From positions 1 through 64,000 of the forward strand of contig NZ_JAJUFE010000009.1 in assembly GCF_029263785.1 (NCBI RefSeq): 64,000 nt of DNA, given 5' to 3'. The notes under the pieces were generated by a model. It was not told the DNA's origin. It saw nothing but the letters and a program-made list of their open reading frames with translations, and searched no databases. Positions 35,957 to 43,959 of this stretch are shown here, piece by piece; the stretch's first letter is position 1, and every line of letters starts with the position of its first letter. Both the position numbers and the translations under genes were made by a program. This DNA comes from Pusillimonas sp. GTDB taxonomy: Bacteria > Pseudomonadota > Gammaproteobacteria > Burkholderiales > Burkholderiaceae_B.

Positions 35957-37123
35957 TTACTGCGCCAGCCCGTGATCAGGCTGCATGCCGAAGTTCTCGA
36001 TCTCGGTGTTCTGCAACAGGCCGTCACTGCCACGCTCGACCTTGCGCAGATACACGTTCTGCGTAATGTGGCGGCTTTCGGGATCGATCCGGGCCGGTCC
36101 GCGCGGGCTTTCCCACTCGTAACCCTTGATCGCAGCAATAGCCTTGTCGCCATCCTTTTTGCCATCAGTGGCTTCGACCATCTTGTGGATGAGGTGCATG
36201 CCGTCGTAGGCACCGACCGAAGCGTAGTTCAGCAGGGCATCAGGAGCTTGCGCCTTCATGGCTTCAGCAAACTTGCGGTTGGCATCAGAATCATGCGCCG
36301 CCGAGTAGTGGAAGGAAGTCAGCAGGCCCAATGCGGCATCACCGAACTTCTGCAGGTCGAACTCATCCATTTCGGCCGTGCCCAGGAAAGCAATGCCGGC
36401 TTCACGCAAACCGTTCTGGTTGTATGCGTTCACAAAGCCCAGATTTGGTGGGCCACCGGGCAGGAACACGTAAGCCGCTTGTGCGCCGGATGCCTTGATG
36501 CGCTGCGCGAACGGGCTGAAGTCATTGGTGCTCATGGGCATGCGAATGCGCTCTACAACCTCGCCGCCCAGCTTGGTGAACTCGGAGTCGAACGCCTTTT
36601 CGGCGTCTACGCCCGGTGCGTAATCCATGACGGCAGTCACGACCTTCTTGTACCCCTGGTCGTAGGCCCACTTGGCCACAGGCTGGGTAACCTGCCACAA
36701 CGTGTACGAGCTGCGGACAAAATAATCCGAGCGAGGCGTGATCGAAGACGTCGCGGCGTTGAAAATTACCGTGGGAGTCTTGGACTGTTGAATCAATGGC
36801 GCAACGGCCATGGCATTAGGGGTAAAGACGATGCCGCCAAGATAGTCGACTTTGTCGTTGACAATGAGTTCCTGTGCAGCGGTGCGGACACCGGCGGGGT
36901 TCGGGCCGCCACTGTCGCGATAGATGATCTCGACGGTTTTGCCGGCGAACTTGCCATCTTGCAGTTTGGTGTATGCTTCGGCACCGTCCTTGAAGAGCTT
37001 GCCATAGTGGGCAAATGGGCCCGAGAATGGCGCGATGATTCCTACCTTGACGGTATCTGCGGCCGCCGGCCCAGCTACGGCCCAGGCCATGCAGGCTGCC
37101 AAGCCCAAACGCAGCAATTTCAT
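35957..37123 (-). CDS. Periplasmic substrate-binding protein of a branched-chain-type ABC transporter
   Basis: 388 residues. A signal peptide (1-22, cleavage after PAAA) is followed by a type-I periplasmic binding fold starting VKVGIIAPFSGPFAHYGK. In related operons these proteins bind aromatic acids or phenylpropanoids as well as amino acids. Here the co-transcribed CYP199A-like P450 argues for a para-substituted benzoate or cinnamate ligand. It is the first gene of the operon, with a promoter and operator-like palindrome in the 206-bp gap upstream. Confidence 0.9.
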   Translation of the reverse strand: MKLLRLGLAACMAWAVAGPAAADTVKVGIIAPFSGPFAHYGKLFKDGAEAYTKLQDGKFAGKTVEIIYRDSGGPNPAGVRTAAQELIVNDKVDYLGGIVFTPNAMAVAPLIQQSKTPTVIFNAATSSITPRSDYFVRSSYTLWQVTQPVAKWAYDQGYKKVVTAVMDYAPGVDAEKAFDSEFTKLGGEVVERIRMPMSTNDFSPFAQRIKASGAQAAYVFLPGGPPNLGFVNAYNQNGLREAGIAFLGTAEMDEFDLQKFGDAALGLLTSFHYSAAHDSDANRKFAEAMKAQAPDALLNYASVGAYDGMHLIHKMVEATDGKKDGDKAIAAIKGYEWESPRGPARIDPESRHITQNVYLRKVERGSDGLLQNTEIENFGMQPDHGLAQ

Positions 37124-37253
37124 GTTCTGTCTCCTTGTGAGGGCGGCTATACCACACGCCCCTTCGCGAAAAAAACCATTGGCAATCGCAAGGCCTCAAG
37201 GCCAATGAGATATGCCGCCACTTGTCGATGCAGCTCCTGCATTGACCCGCGAA

Positions 37254-37291
37254 TGGTAGGACCGAACTAATTGGCAAGTCAACTTGTTGAC
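37254..37291 (-). promoter_or_regulatory. Candidate promoter and operator of the ABC/P450 operon
   Basis: On the minus strand, TTGACT lies 18 bp before TACCAT. The inverted repeat GTCAAC-N2-GTTGAC (37278-37291) covers the -35 region, a typical MarR-like operator layout. It is about 155 bp upstream of the substrate-binding protein start. The link to the operon's MarR gene is inference. Confidence 0.45.
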
Positions 37292-37329
37292 ATACCAACC
37301 ACATTAAATTAGGGGTAAACCCTAAACAG

Positions 37330-37923
37330 CTAGCGTATTTCCTGGGCTTCCAAAAGCAATCGATTCAGTTCCGGAGAATCGTGACAAATGCTGCTGTAAA
37401 CAGCTCGTGCACGCGATGAAAGCCTTTCATAGCCCCAGCGGGCCCTGCGCAGTGTTTCTTCGTGGCCTTCTCGCGCGTAATAAAGGGGAAGGTTATGATC
37501 AAAGTACGACAGGCTGTCGGCGTCTTTAAGCAAGTCACTTTGGGCATCGCCACCCGTTTCATGACGCCGTATCAATAATGAAACATCTTGCCGGATTTCG
37601 CCCGACACGCCGGCGTCTGAAAGTATTTGATCGGTGATCTGTGCGCCCAGATCAGCGTGCGCCTGCTTGAATGAGTCGTAATCGGCGAACTGATGCCGTT
37701 GAAACCTGTCCTGCCTCGCTCGCTCGATATCGTGGGCCAGTGCCGCAAGCTGCAATGCAACGCCAGCTTGCGGATCCAGCCGCCTCAGCCAGTACAAAGT
37801 GTTTTCAGCATGGCCGGCATCCTCCGGTACGGGTGAGCCGGCCAGCACGGCGCGAATCTTTGCCGTGGCAAGGCGCAAATGGGGGTCACTAGCCAGGTCA
37901 AGCATCGGCCATGACGTGCTCAC
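37330..37923 (-). CDS. HD-domain (DUF4202-like) putative phosphohydrolase
   Basis: 197 residues from GTG 37923; ATG 37905 is an alternative start. An HD-type metal site is visible: an N-terminal GHAENTLYW His, then the HD pair in LAALAHDIERA, a later RRHETGGD and DADSLSYFD. Such folds hydrolyse phosphate esters. The start lies inside the coding sequence of the inositol-phosphate transferase gene, so it is translationally coupled to it. It may supply the phosphatase step that the inositol pathway needs; this is inference from position. Confidence 0.75.
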   Translation of the reverse strand: MSTSWPMLDLASDPHLRLATAKIRAVLAGSPVPEDAGHAENTLYWLRRLDPQAGVALQLAALAHDIERARQDRFQRHQFADYDSFKQAHADLGAQITDQILSDAGVSGEIRQDVSLLIRRHETGGDAQSDLLKDADSLSYFDHNLPLYYAREGHEETLRRARWGYERLSSRARAVYSSICHDSPELNRLLLEAQEIR

Positions 37924-39220
37924 GTTCTCGCAATCTGAACATGCGATGAATGACAGTGATGTTCATGATTACGGCGATCAATGCCAATGTCAGCGCCGGC
38001 AAATTCAGCAACGTTCCCGACATGACAAGCAGCGACCGTGTGTCACGCCCCATGCGCCATCTCGAAGCCGGCAAGGCACGATCTGCCTTATGTGCGCTGT
38101 AGCTCGCGACGAAACTGCCGGCAATCGCCGCCATGCCCAGCCACATCCAGGCGGGTTGATCCCAGCGCTGCATCAGATGCCAGGTCAGGGCAGCCAGAAC
38201 AAAACCATCGGCATAGCGGTCGAGCAAGGCATCGAACCAGCCGCCGTATTCAGACGGCGCCAGGCGCAACCGCGCCAGTTCTCCGTCGCAGCCGTCTACC
38301 ACTGACGCCAGTTGAACCAGCAACCCGCCAATCGCCAGCAGCCAGTACGACCCTGCAGCCATGCAAAGCGCAGCGAGGCAGGCAATGCCGAATGCCAGCA
38401 TCGACACTTGATTGGGTGTCAGGTCATACGCAAGAAAATACCGGGTAAACCAACGGGACACTGGACGATTCAACCGCTTGGCGACCAGACCGTCAGATGA
38501 TTTGCCCGCAGCCCATGCAAGCAATGCGGTTTCGGCTTGCGCGTGCATTTCCGGCGTGTCGACATCCTGCCAATAATGGCCATCTATGCGGTGGGCCTGA
38601 AGTCGGCCTTCATCTGCCAGCCCCTGCATAAGGTCGGTGATTCGTGTCTTGCCGCGCGCAACGCACTCTTCCATACGCGAAAACACTTCGGGCTGGCACA
38701 GAAAGGCGCCGGTATCGAACCCGTCGTACTCTGGCAAACCTTTGCCGATCCGGGTGACACGATCACCCGTCAGCATGACCCGCGTGACATCGTGCAGGTC
38801 AATGTCCTTGCGCGAGCGTTGGCCGTCTACAGCCAGCATTGCGGGCGCCCAGCTACTTGAACTGCACAATGAAGCGATCAGCTCGGGAACATACACATGG
38901 TCAGCCATCAAGAGCAGGAACGGCCCCTTGACATAGGGCGCAGCCGCCAGAAGGGACGTACCATTCTCGGCGCTGCTCCAGTCTTGGTTATAGACGAGAC
39001 GAGCCTGATAAGAGCTGTCGTGCAGCCAGCTTTCTATGGCTGCATGGGCATGACCAGTCACGATAATGATGTCGTCGACGCCGCATTGCTGGAGCGTGCG
39101 AATGCTACGCTCCAGCAAGGGCAAGCCCGCTACGGGATGCAGGGGCTTGACCGGAGCCAGGGCGCGCAAGCGCGAGCCCCGGCCGGCGGCGAGCACCACG
39201 GCTTGCCTGGGTTTGCTCAT
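37898..39220 (-). CDS. Bifunctional inositol-1-phosphate cytidylyltransferase / CDP-alcohol phosphotransferase (IPCT/DIPPS-like)
   Basis: 440 residues from ATG 39220. Residues 1-235 are a nucleotidyltransferase (VVLAAGRGSRLR, MADHVY with D107, YDGFDTGAFLC, QDVDTPE). Residues about 255-440 are a membrane CDP-alcohol phosphotransferase with D309-x2-D312-G-x2-A-R and, later, D330-x3-D334, with several membrane helices. The fusion matches IPCT/DIPPS, which makes CDP-inositol and joins it to inositol phosphate. It follows inositol-phosphate synthase by 2 bp. Whether the product is a soluble inositol phosphodiester or a lipid cannot be told. Confidence 0.85.
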   Translation of the reverse strand: MSKPRQAVVLAAGRGSRLRALAPVKPLHPVAGLPLLERSIRTLQQCGVDDIIIVTGHAHAAIESWLHDSSYQARLVYNQDWSSAENGTSLLAAAPYVKGPFLLLMADHVYVPELIASLCSSSSWAPAMLAVDGQRSRKDIDLHDVTRVMLTGDRVTRIGKGLPEYDGFDTGAFLCQPEVFSRMEECVARGKTRITDLMQGLADEGRLQAHRIDGHYWQDVDTPEMHAQAETALLAWAAGKSSDGLVAKRLNRPVSRWFTRYFLAYDLTPNQVSMLAFGIACLAALCMAAGSYWLLAIGGLLVQLASVVDGCDGELARLRLAPSEYGGWFDALLDRYADGFVLAALTWHLMQRWDQPAWMWLGMAAIAGSFVASYSAHKADRALPASRWRMGRDTRSLLVMSGTLLNLPALTLALIAVIMNITVIHRMFRLREREHVMADA

Positions 39221-39222
39221 TC

Positions 39223-40338
39223 TCAGGCAGCCTTGATTTGCTCGACGCACTGAGAAATGAACTGCTCGACTTCGGCGTGGGCCTGATCGTCAGTCATCTG
39301 GCGTCGCGGGTGCTTGCAGAAGTACGCAGAGGCCGAATCAATAACGCCACCCTGGCCGTTGAGCAACGCAAGCTTGGCACAACGAATCATGTCAATCGCC
39401 ACTCCGGCAGAGTTCGGCGAATCCTCAACCGACAGACGAAGCTCCAGATTCATCGGAACGTCGCCGAAAAGCTTGCCCTCCATGCGAAGGAAGCAAACCT
39501 TGTTGTCATTCTGCCAAGGTACATAGTCCGAAGGTCCGACATGAATGTTCTGGTCATCCAGACGGCTGGCTGCCACGGCCTGAACCGCTTCGGTCTTGGA
39601 CTCGCGCTTGGACGCCAGACGACTCTGGTTCAGCATATTGAGGAAGTCGGTATTACCCCCGGTATTGAGCTGGTAGGTTCGCTCAAGCTTCACGCCCCGG
39701 CGTGCGAACAGGTCTGTCAGTACGCGGTGCGTGATGGTGGCGCCCAACTGTGCCTTAATGTCGTCGCCAATCAACGGAATGCCCTTGCGAGCAAAGCGCT
39801 CTGCCCATTCCGGGTCACTTGCAATGAACACGGGAATGCAGTTCACAAAAGCCACGCCCGCGCGCAAGGCACACTCGGCATAGAAGCGTGTGGCCTCTTC
39901 CGATCCCACCGGCAGATAGTTGAGCATGACTTCGGCGCCACTGTCCTTCAGGATTTTCACCACGGCGTCCATGTCCGCTTCGCGCTGTGAGGACTTGACG
40001 AAGCTGCGCGAAGCGGGGTGTTCGGCCATGTGCTCGGAGTAGCCATCCAGCACGGCACCCATACTGACCTTGACGCCCGAGGGCGGCAGATCTGCCTGGA
40101 ACACGGTTGTACAGTTGGGTTCAGCGAAGATCGCTTCGTGGACATCGCGACCGACCTTGCGCTCGTCGATGTCAAATGCCGCCACTACGCGGATGTCGCT
40201 GGGGCCGTAGCCGCCGACCTTCCAGTGCATCAGACCGATTGCGTCCTCTGGTGACTTGTCGCGATAGTAGTGGATCCCCTGAATCAGGGAACTGGCGCAG
40301 TTGCCCACGCCAACAATGGCGATTTGAATTGCATTCAT
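39223..40338 (-). CDS. ino1: Myo-inositol-1-phosphate synthase (actinobacterial/archaeal type)
   Basis: 371 residues from ATG 40338 with GGAG 9 bp upstream. NAD-binding GVGNCASSLIQGIHYY, VVAAFDIDERKVG, MLNYLPVGSEEA and GDDIKAQLGATITHR are hallmarks of the short synthases of actinobacteria and archaea. It converts glucose-6-phosphate to L-myo-inositol-1-phosphate. It begins a three-gene operon with the cytidylyltransferase fusion and the HD protein, driven by a strong promoter and a long structured leader. Confidence 0.93.
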   Translation of the reverse strand: MNAIQIAIVGVGNCASSLIQGIHYYRDKSPEDAIGLMHWKVGGYGPSDIRVVAAFDIDERKVGRDVHEAIFAEPNCTTVFQADLPPSGVKVSMGAVLDGYSEHMAEHPASRSFVKSSQREADMDAVVKILKDSGAEVMLNYLPVGSEEATRFYAECALRAGVAFVNCIPVFIASDPEWAERFARKGIPLIGDDIKAQLGATITHRVLTDLFARRGVKLERTYQLNTGGNTDFLNMLNQSRLASKRESKTEAVQAVAASRLDDQNIHVGPSDYVPWQNDNKVCFLRMEGKLFGDVPMNLELRLSVEDSPNSAGVAIDMIRCAKLALLNGQGGVIDSASAYFCKHPRRQMTDDQAHAEVEQFISQCVEQIKAA

Positions 40339-40560
40339 ATAAGAATCTCCAATAAAAGCTCGCCGTCCGCGCTGACGCACGCAACCAACAGCTGGGTTTC
40401 ACAGCGTGGCAACGCGATCGGGATGAGAGCAGATATCGTCCGGCACATAGAGGTGCCGGCATCAGCGGCGTCGAGGGATCGACATGCTGATGAGCGGCCG
40501 TAGCCAAGGCTGAAAAGCTGAGCTACGGAAGGAAGATGCCCGTCTTCTTTTTCGTAAGGG
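40339..40560 (-). ncRNA. Structured 5' leader of the inositol operon
   Basis: Between the predicted transcript start near 40561 and the ino1 ATG there are about 220 nt without a gene. In transcript order, they hold a 7-bp stem (40528-40522 with 40504-40498) and a two-part hairpin (outer 40492-40486 with 40466-40460, inner 40483-40479 with 40474-40470, 4-nt loop). Directly abutting it is a 7-bp stem (40459-40453 with 40446-40440). A less regular region follows to the ribosome-binding site. This density of perfect stems suggests a cis-acting RNA. I do not recognise a known riboswitch class in it. Confidence 0.5.
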
Positions 40561-40567
40561 CTTATTT

Positions 40568-40596
40568 AATCTAGGAAAGCTTTGGCGGATTGTCAA
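40568..40596 (-). promoter_or_regulatory. Sigma-70 promoter of the inositol operon
   Basis: TTGACA (complement of 40591-40596) and TAGATT (complement of 40568-40573) are separated by exactly 17 bp, a strong match to the housekeeping consensus. Transcription would start near 40561, about 220 nt before ino1. Confidence 0.7.
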
Positions 40597-40895
40597 GTTG
40601 GCGCCGATTATCCCGGAGCAGAACTCGGGTTGAACACTCTTTTTATCGTCAGCATCTTCCGGACAGCCCAGAGTGAAACGCAGAGGTTTCCCGGGCCGCT
40701 TCCGGCCAGGAGTGGCGACGCCGTTATCGGCCAAAAGTTTCTAACACTCCGGGGTGTTGTTGCGGTGTAATGGCAAGTAGTGTCCTGAGTCACCACAAAA
40801 ATACGCAGTGAACAGACAAACGCCTTGTTCAGGACACCTGCCGACAGATACCTCAACCTGCTTAGCGGCGTAAGCGGTGCCCACCAGGAGACAAT
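40597..40895. other. Intergenic region before the pirin gene
   Basis: No gene is supported in this stretch, which separates the divergent inositol operon and pirin gene. It holds an inverted repeat, TGTCCTGA (40781-40788) and TCAGGACA (40829-40836), 40 bp apart, and a weak AACAC/GTGTT hairpin (40743-40758). Neither has a clear role; the former could be an operator for the pirin gene. Confidence 0.4.
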
Positions 40896-41810
40896 ATGAT
40901 CGAAATGCTTATCGAACAGCGTCGCCGCGATATCGGCGGCGGCTTTGAGGTTGGAAGAGTCCTGCCCTTTGCCAAGCGACGCATGGTCGGCCCGTTTATC
41001 TTCTTCGACCACATGGGGCCGCTGCAGATCGCAGCGAACAGCGAGAACAATTACGATATCCGCCCGCATCCCCACATCGGCCTGTCCACGGTCACCTATC
41101 TGTTCTCGGGCGAAATCATGCATCGCGACAGCCTCGGGTATGAGCAGCCGATACGGCCAAAGGAAGTGAACTGGATGACGGCCGGTAGCGGAATCTCGCA
41201 CAGTGAACGGTTTGAGCGTGCGCGCTTGCACGGAGATCAGCTGCACGGCATTCAGGCCTGGGTCGCCTTGCCCACCGACCTTGAGGAAACGTCACCTTCG
41301 TTCTCGCACCACGCCGGCAGCGAGTTGCCACATTGGGAGGATGGCGGCGTGACGGGGCGGCTTATTGCAGGTAACGCCTACGGCCTTGAAGCCAGCGTCG
41401 AAACCCACTCACCCATGTTCTACGCACACCTGGACCTGAGCAGTGGAGCCGCCGCTGAAATGCCGGCTGGGCATGCCGAGCGCGCCATCTATATTGTGAC
41501 CGGATCGATAGAGCTGGGCGGCACATGCTATTACGCAGGTCAGATGCTCGTGCTTACTGCTGAAGCCATGCATTTTCGCGCCGTGGAACCCAGCACTGTC
41601 ATGGTGCTGGGCGGCGAGCCGCTCGGAGAGCGATTCTTGTACTGGAACTTTGTCTCTTCATCGAAAGACCGCCTTGCCCAGGCGGCGGCGGACTGGAAAG
41701 CAGGAAGAATGAAGCTGCCGGATGCGGATAACCAGGAATTCATTCCTTTGCCGGATCAGCCACCGCCACCCGGTGTCTCGACCGGCAGATTTCCAACTGG
41801 TAACACCTAG
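40896..41810 (+). CDS. Pirin family protein
   Basis: 304 residues from ATG 40896 with AGGAG upstream. The N-terminal cupin has the pirin metal motif FDHMGP...PHPHIGLSTVTYLFSGEIMHRDS (read as separate segments), including the His-His-His-Glu ligand set. A C-terminal cupin-like domain follows (YIVTGSIELGG). Bacterial pirins include quercetin dioxygenases and regulatory proteins; the specific role is unknown. It is divergent from the inositol operon. Confidence 0.9.
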   Translation: MIEMLIEQRRRDIGGGFEVGRVLPFAKRRMVGPFIFFDHMGPLQIAANSENNYDIRPHPHIGLSTVTYLFSGEIMHRDSLGYEQPIRPKEVNWMTAGSGISHSERFERARLHGDQLHGIQAWVALPTDLEETSPSFSHHAGSELPHWEDGGVTGRLIAGNAYGLEASVETHSPMFYAHLDLSSGAAAEMPAGHAERAIYIVTGSIELGGTCYYAGQMLVLTAEAMHFRAVEPSTVMVLGGEPLGERFLYWNFVSSSKDRLAQAAADWKAGRMKLPDADNQEFIPLPDQPPPPGVSTGRFPTGNT

Positions 41811-41930
41811 CAGACACCGAATCCGATACGATGACAAAACGCCCTGTGTGGGGCGCTCACTCTGTGTGCCCGACCTCCGGGACGCAGCACCTCCGGATGC
41901 CGGCCGGGCACCTCTCGGCAAGGAGCATCC

Positions 41931-42296
41931 ATGATTAAACGCAACACAATCTTCGTGCTGCTGTTTGGCAGCATGCTGGCTTTCACGGCATGGGCCGATC
42001 CCCCCAAGGTCCAGAACGGACATTTCGTCGATTCAACCGGTGCCACGCTATACACGTTCGACAAGGACACTGAAGGCAAGAGCAATTGTGCCGACCAGTG
42101 TGCCAAAAACTGGCCACCGGCCCTGGCCGGACGTGACGATACCGCCAGCGGCGACTGGACGTTGGTAGAAAGCCACGACGGAAAACCACAATGGGCCTAT
42201 AAAGGCAAGCCTTTATACCTGTTTGCCAAGGACACCAAGCCAGGCGACACAACCGGCGACGGCGTGGGAGGCGTCTGGCATCTGGCCAAGCCATAA
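41931..42296 (+). CDS. COG4315-type secreted repeat protein
   Basis: 121 residues with a signal peptide (1-22, cleavage after AWA) and AAGGAG before the start. It carries two copies of the secreted-repeat module: STGATLYTFDKDTEGKSNCADQC-like segment with KNWPP, then GKPLYLFAKDTKPGD. Two cysteines of the first repeat probably form a disulfide. The family is periplasmic and uncharacterised, often annotated as a lipoprotein, though no lipobox Cys is seen here. Confidence 0.87.
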   Translation: MIKRNTIFVLLFGSMLAFTAWADPPKVQNGHFVDSTGATLYTFDKDTEGKSNCADQCAKNWPPALAGRDDTASGDWTLVESHDGKPQWAYKGKPLYLFAKDTKPGDTTGDGVGGVWHLAKP

Positions 42297-42359
42297 AGGG
42301 CCTGTACCCCATCAAACCTGGAACAAGGCGAGGGCAGGGCTGAGGATATACTCGCGGAC

Positions 42360-43055
42360 ATGGATACACGTCCTCCTCTTCAGAACCTGCCCGGCACCGG
42401 CGTACGCGTAGCCGCCACGCTGTATGCTGTTCTATGGGTGTGGCTGGGCATAGCGCCTTCCGATCGCTCCGCGTGGGTCCTGGAAAACGCCCTGGTCGCG
42501 GGCTTGGTGTTGCTTCTTTGGCTGGTACGCAACAGCTTCCGGTTTTCGGATGTTTCGCTGTACTTGATTCTGGCGTTTTTGGCGCTGCACGCCGTTGGCT
42601 CCCATTACACCTACTCAGAAGTCCCCTACGACGCATGGTTCCAGTCGCTGACAGGCCACAGCCTTAACGAGATGTTGGGCTGGCAGCGCAATCATTTCGA
42701 CCGTCTGGTGCACTTCTGCTATGGGTTGTTGCTGGTGTATCCGATCCGGGAGTTTTTCCTGCGTGTGGTCGAAGTTCGCGGATTCTGGGGTTATTTTTTG
42801 CCGCTGGACGTCACGCTAAGCACCTCCGCCTTGTACGAACTGATTGAATGGGGTGCTGCCGAACTGTTCGGCGGCGACCTGGGCATGCACTACCTGGGAA
42901 CCCAAGGTGATGTGTGGGACGCCCACAAGGATATGGCCCTTGCAGCGCTCGGCGCCCTGATTGCCGTCCTGATCATTGCTCTGATCAATAAAAAGCTGCA
43001 ACACGACCCCGCCTGGGAGTGGTCGCATAAAATGAAATCTCAGGCGTACCACTGA
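42360..43055 (+). CDS. DUF2238 (YjdF-like) membrane protein
   Basis: 231 residues with about five to six membrane helices. The family signature is visible in FDRLVHFCYGLLLVYPIREF, ELIEWGAAELFGGD and YLGTQGDVWDAHKDMALAALGAL. The charged residues of the last segments, inside the membrane region, suggest an enzyme or transporter, but none is known for the family. Confidence 0.88.
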   Translation: MDTRPPLQNLPGTGVRVAATLYAVLWVWLGIAPSDRSAWVLENALVAGLVLLLWLVRNSFRFSDVSLYLILAFLALHAVGSHYTYSEVPYDAWFQSLTGHSLNEMLGWQRNHFDRLVHFCYGLLLVYPIREFFLRVVEVRGFWGYFLPLDVTLSTSALYELIEWGAAELFGGDLGMHYLGTQGDVWDAHKDMALAALGALIAVLIIALINKKLQHDPAWEWSHKMKSQAYH

Positions 43056-43115
43056 TCACTCTGGTAGGCTACCACCCTCGCTGCTTTCGCTTTGTTTCCT
43101 CCGCCACCATCAACC

Positions 43116-43892
43116 ATGCACACCAAGCCCCAGTTGGATACCGTCCTGTCTTCCTCGTTCGTTCAGGAAAGCGACGGAGTGCGTACCCTGCATCTGGGAT
43201 CGCCGGTAATTCAGGGTGCCATGCGCATCGACAGGCCCTTCGATATCGAACTGGAGTACGTGCAGCAGATGATGATGTGGCTGCTGTTTCGCGACGATGT
43301 CAGGCATGTGGTTCAACTCGGCCTGGGTGCCGCAGCACTCAGCAAGTTCTGCTTCTTTCACCTGCCCGACGCGCGAGTGACGGCGGTGGAAATTGACGCG
43401 GGCGTCATCGAACTATGCCGGCGACACTTTGGTCTGCCCGATAACGATGCCCGCCTCAATGTCCTTCACATGAACGCGCTTGACTACGTTGCCGATTTCT
43501 CGCGTCGGCGCAGCGTGGACATCTTGCAGGTCGACCTGTACGACACGCAAGCCAAAAGCCCGCTGCTGAGCACCGAAGCGTTCTACGCCATGTGTGCCAA
43601 TTGCCTGACCGCTGACGGCATCATGACCATCAATCTGTATTGCGACTGGCCGGAGCATTTGCAGCATATCCAGATGATCGAAAAGTCGTTCGAAGCGGTG
43701 GCCTGGCTGCCCGAAGTGCATGACGGAAACATAGTGGCCATTGCGTTCAAACGGGCTCCAAATGTGGATTTCGCCGACTTGTATGTCAAGGCAGACCAGA
43801 TACACCGTACCTTTCGCCTGCCCGCCAGAGCCTGGGTCGACGGCTTGTATCACTGGATGAGCGATGGCAGCGAGGAACCTGGCCCAAGTTAG
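43116..43892 (+). CDS. Spermidine synthase-like methyltransferase-fold protein
   Basis: 258 residues from ATG 43116; a TTG at 43092 is a less likely start. The SAM-type fold is seen in HVVQLGLGAAALSKF, VTAVEIDAGVIELCRRHFGL and DILQVDLYD. It resembles polyamine aminopropyltransferases, but the glycine-rich loop reads GLGAAAL instead of GGGDG, and no SAM decarboxylase gene is nearby. The real substrate is unknown. It stands alone between unrelated genes. Confidence 0.75.
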   Translation: MHTKPQLDTVLSSSFVQESDGVRTLHLGSPVIQGAMRIDRPFDIELEYVQQMMMWLLFRDDVRHVVQLGLGAAALSKFCFFHLPDARVTAVEIDAGVIELCRRHFGLPDNDARLNVLHMNALDYVADFSRRRSVDILQVDLYDTQAKSPLLSTEAFYAMCANCLTADGIMTINLYCDWPEHLQHIQMIEKSFEAVAWLPEVHDGNIVAIAFKRAPNVDFADLYVKADQIHRTFRLPARAWVDGLYHWMSDGSEEPGPS

Positions 43893-43959
43893 AGTGATGA
43901 GCGCCACGGTCCTGGCCAGGGCTGCGACTGAATGATTAAGGTCAGATGGGCACCGCCCG

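Noticed and set aside
35972-37270. A 432-codon plus-strand frame opposite the substrate-binding protein gene
   Set aside because: It is antisense to a clear periplasmic binding protein with signal peptide and family match; its translation looks like no protein family.
40608-41246. A minus-strand frame across the pirin gene start
   Set aside because: It overlaps the pirin coding region and intergenic DNA and has no family resemblance.
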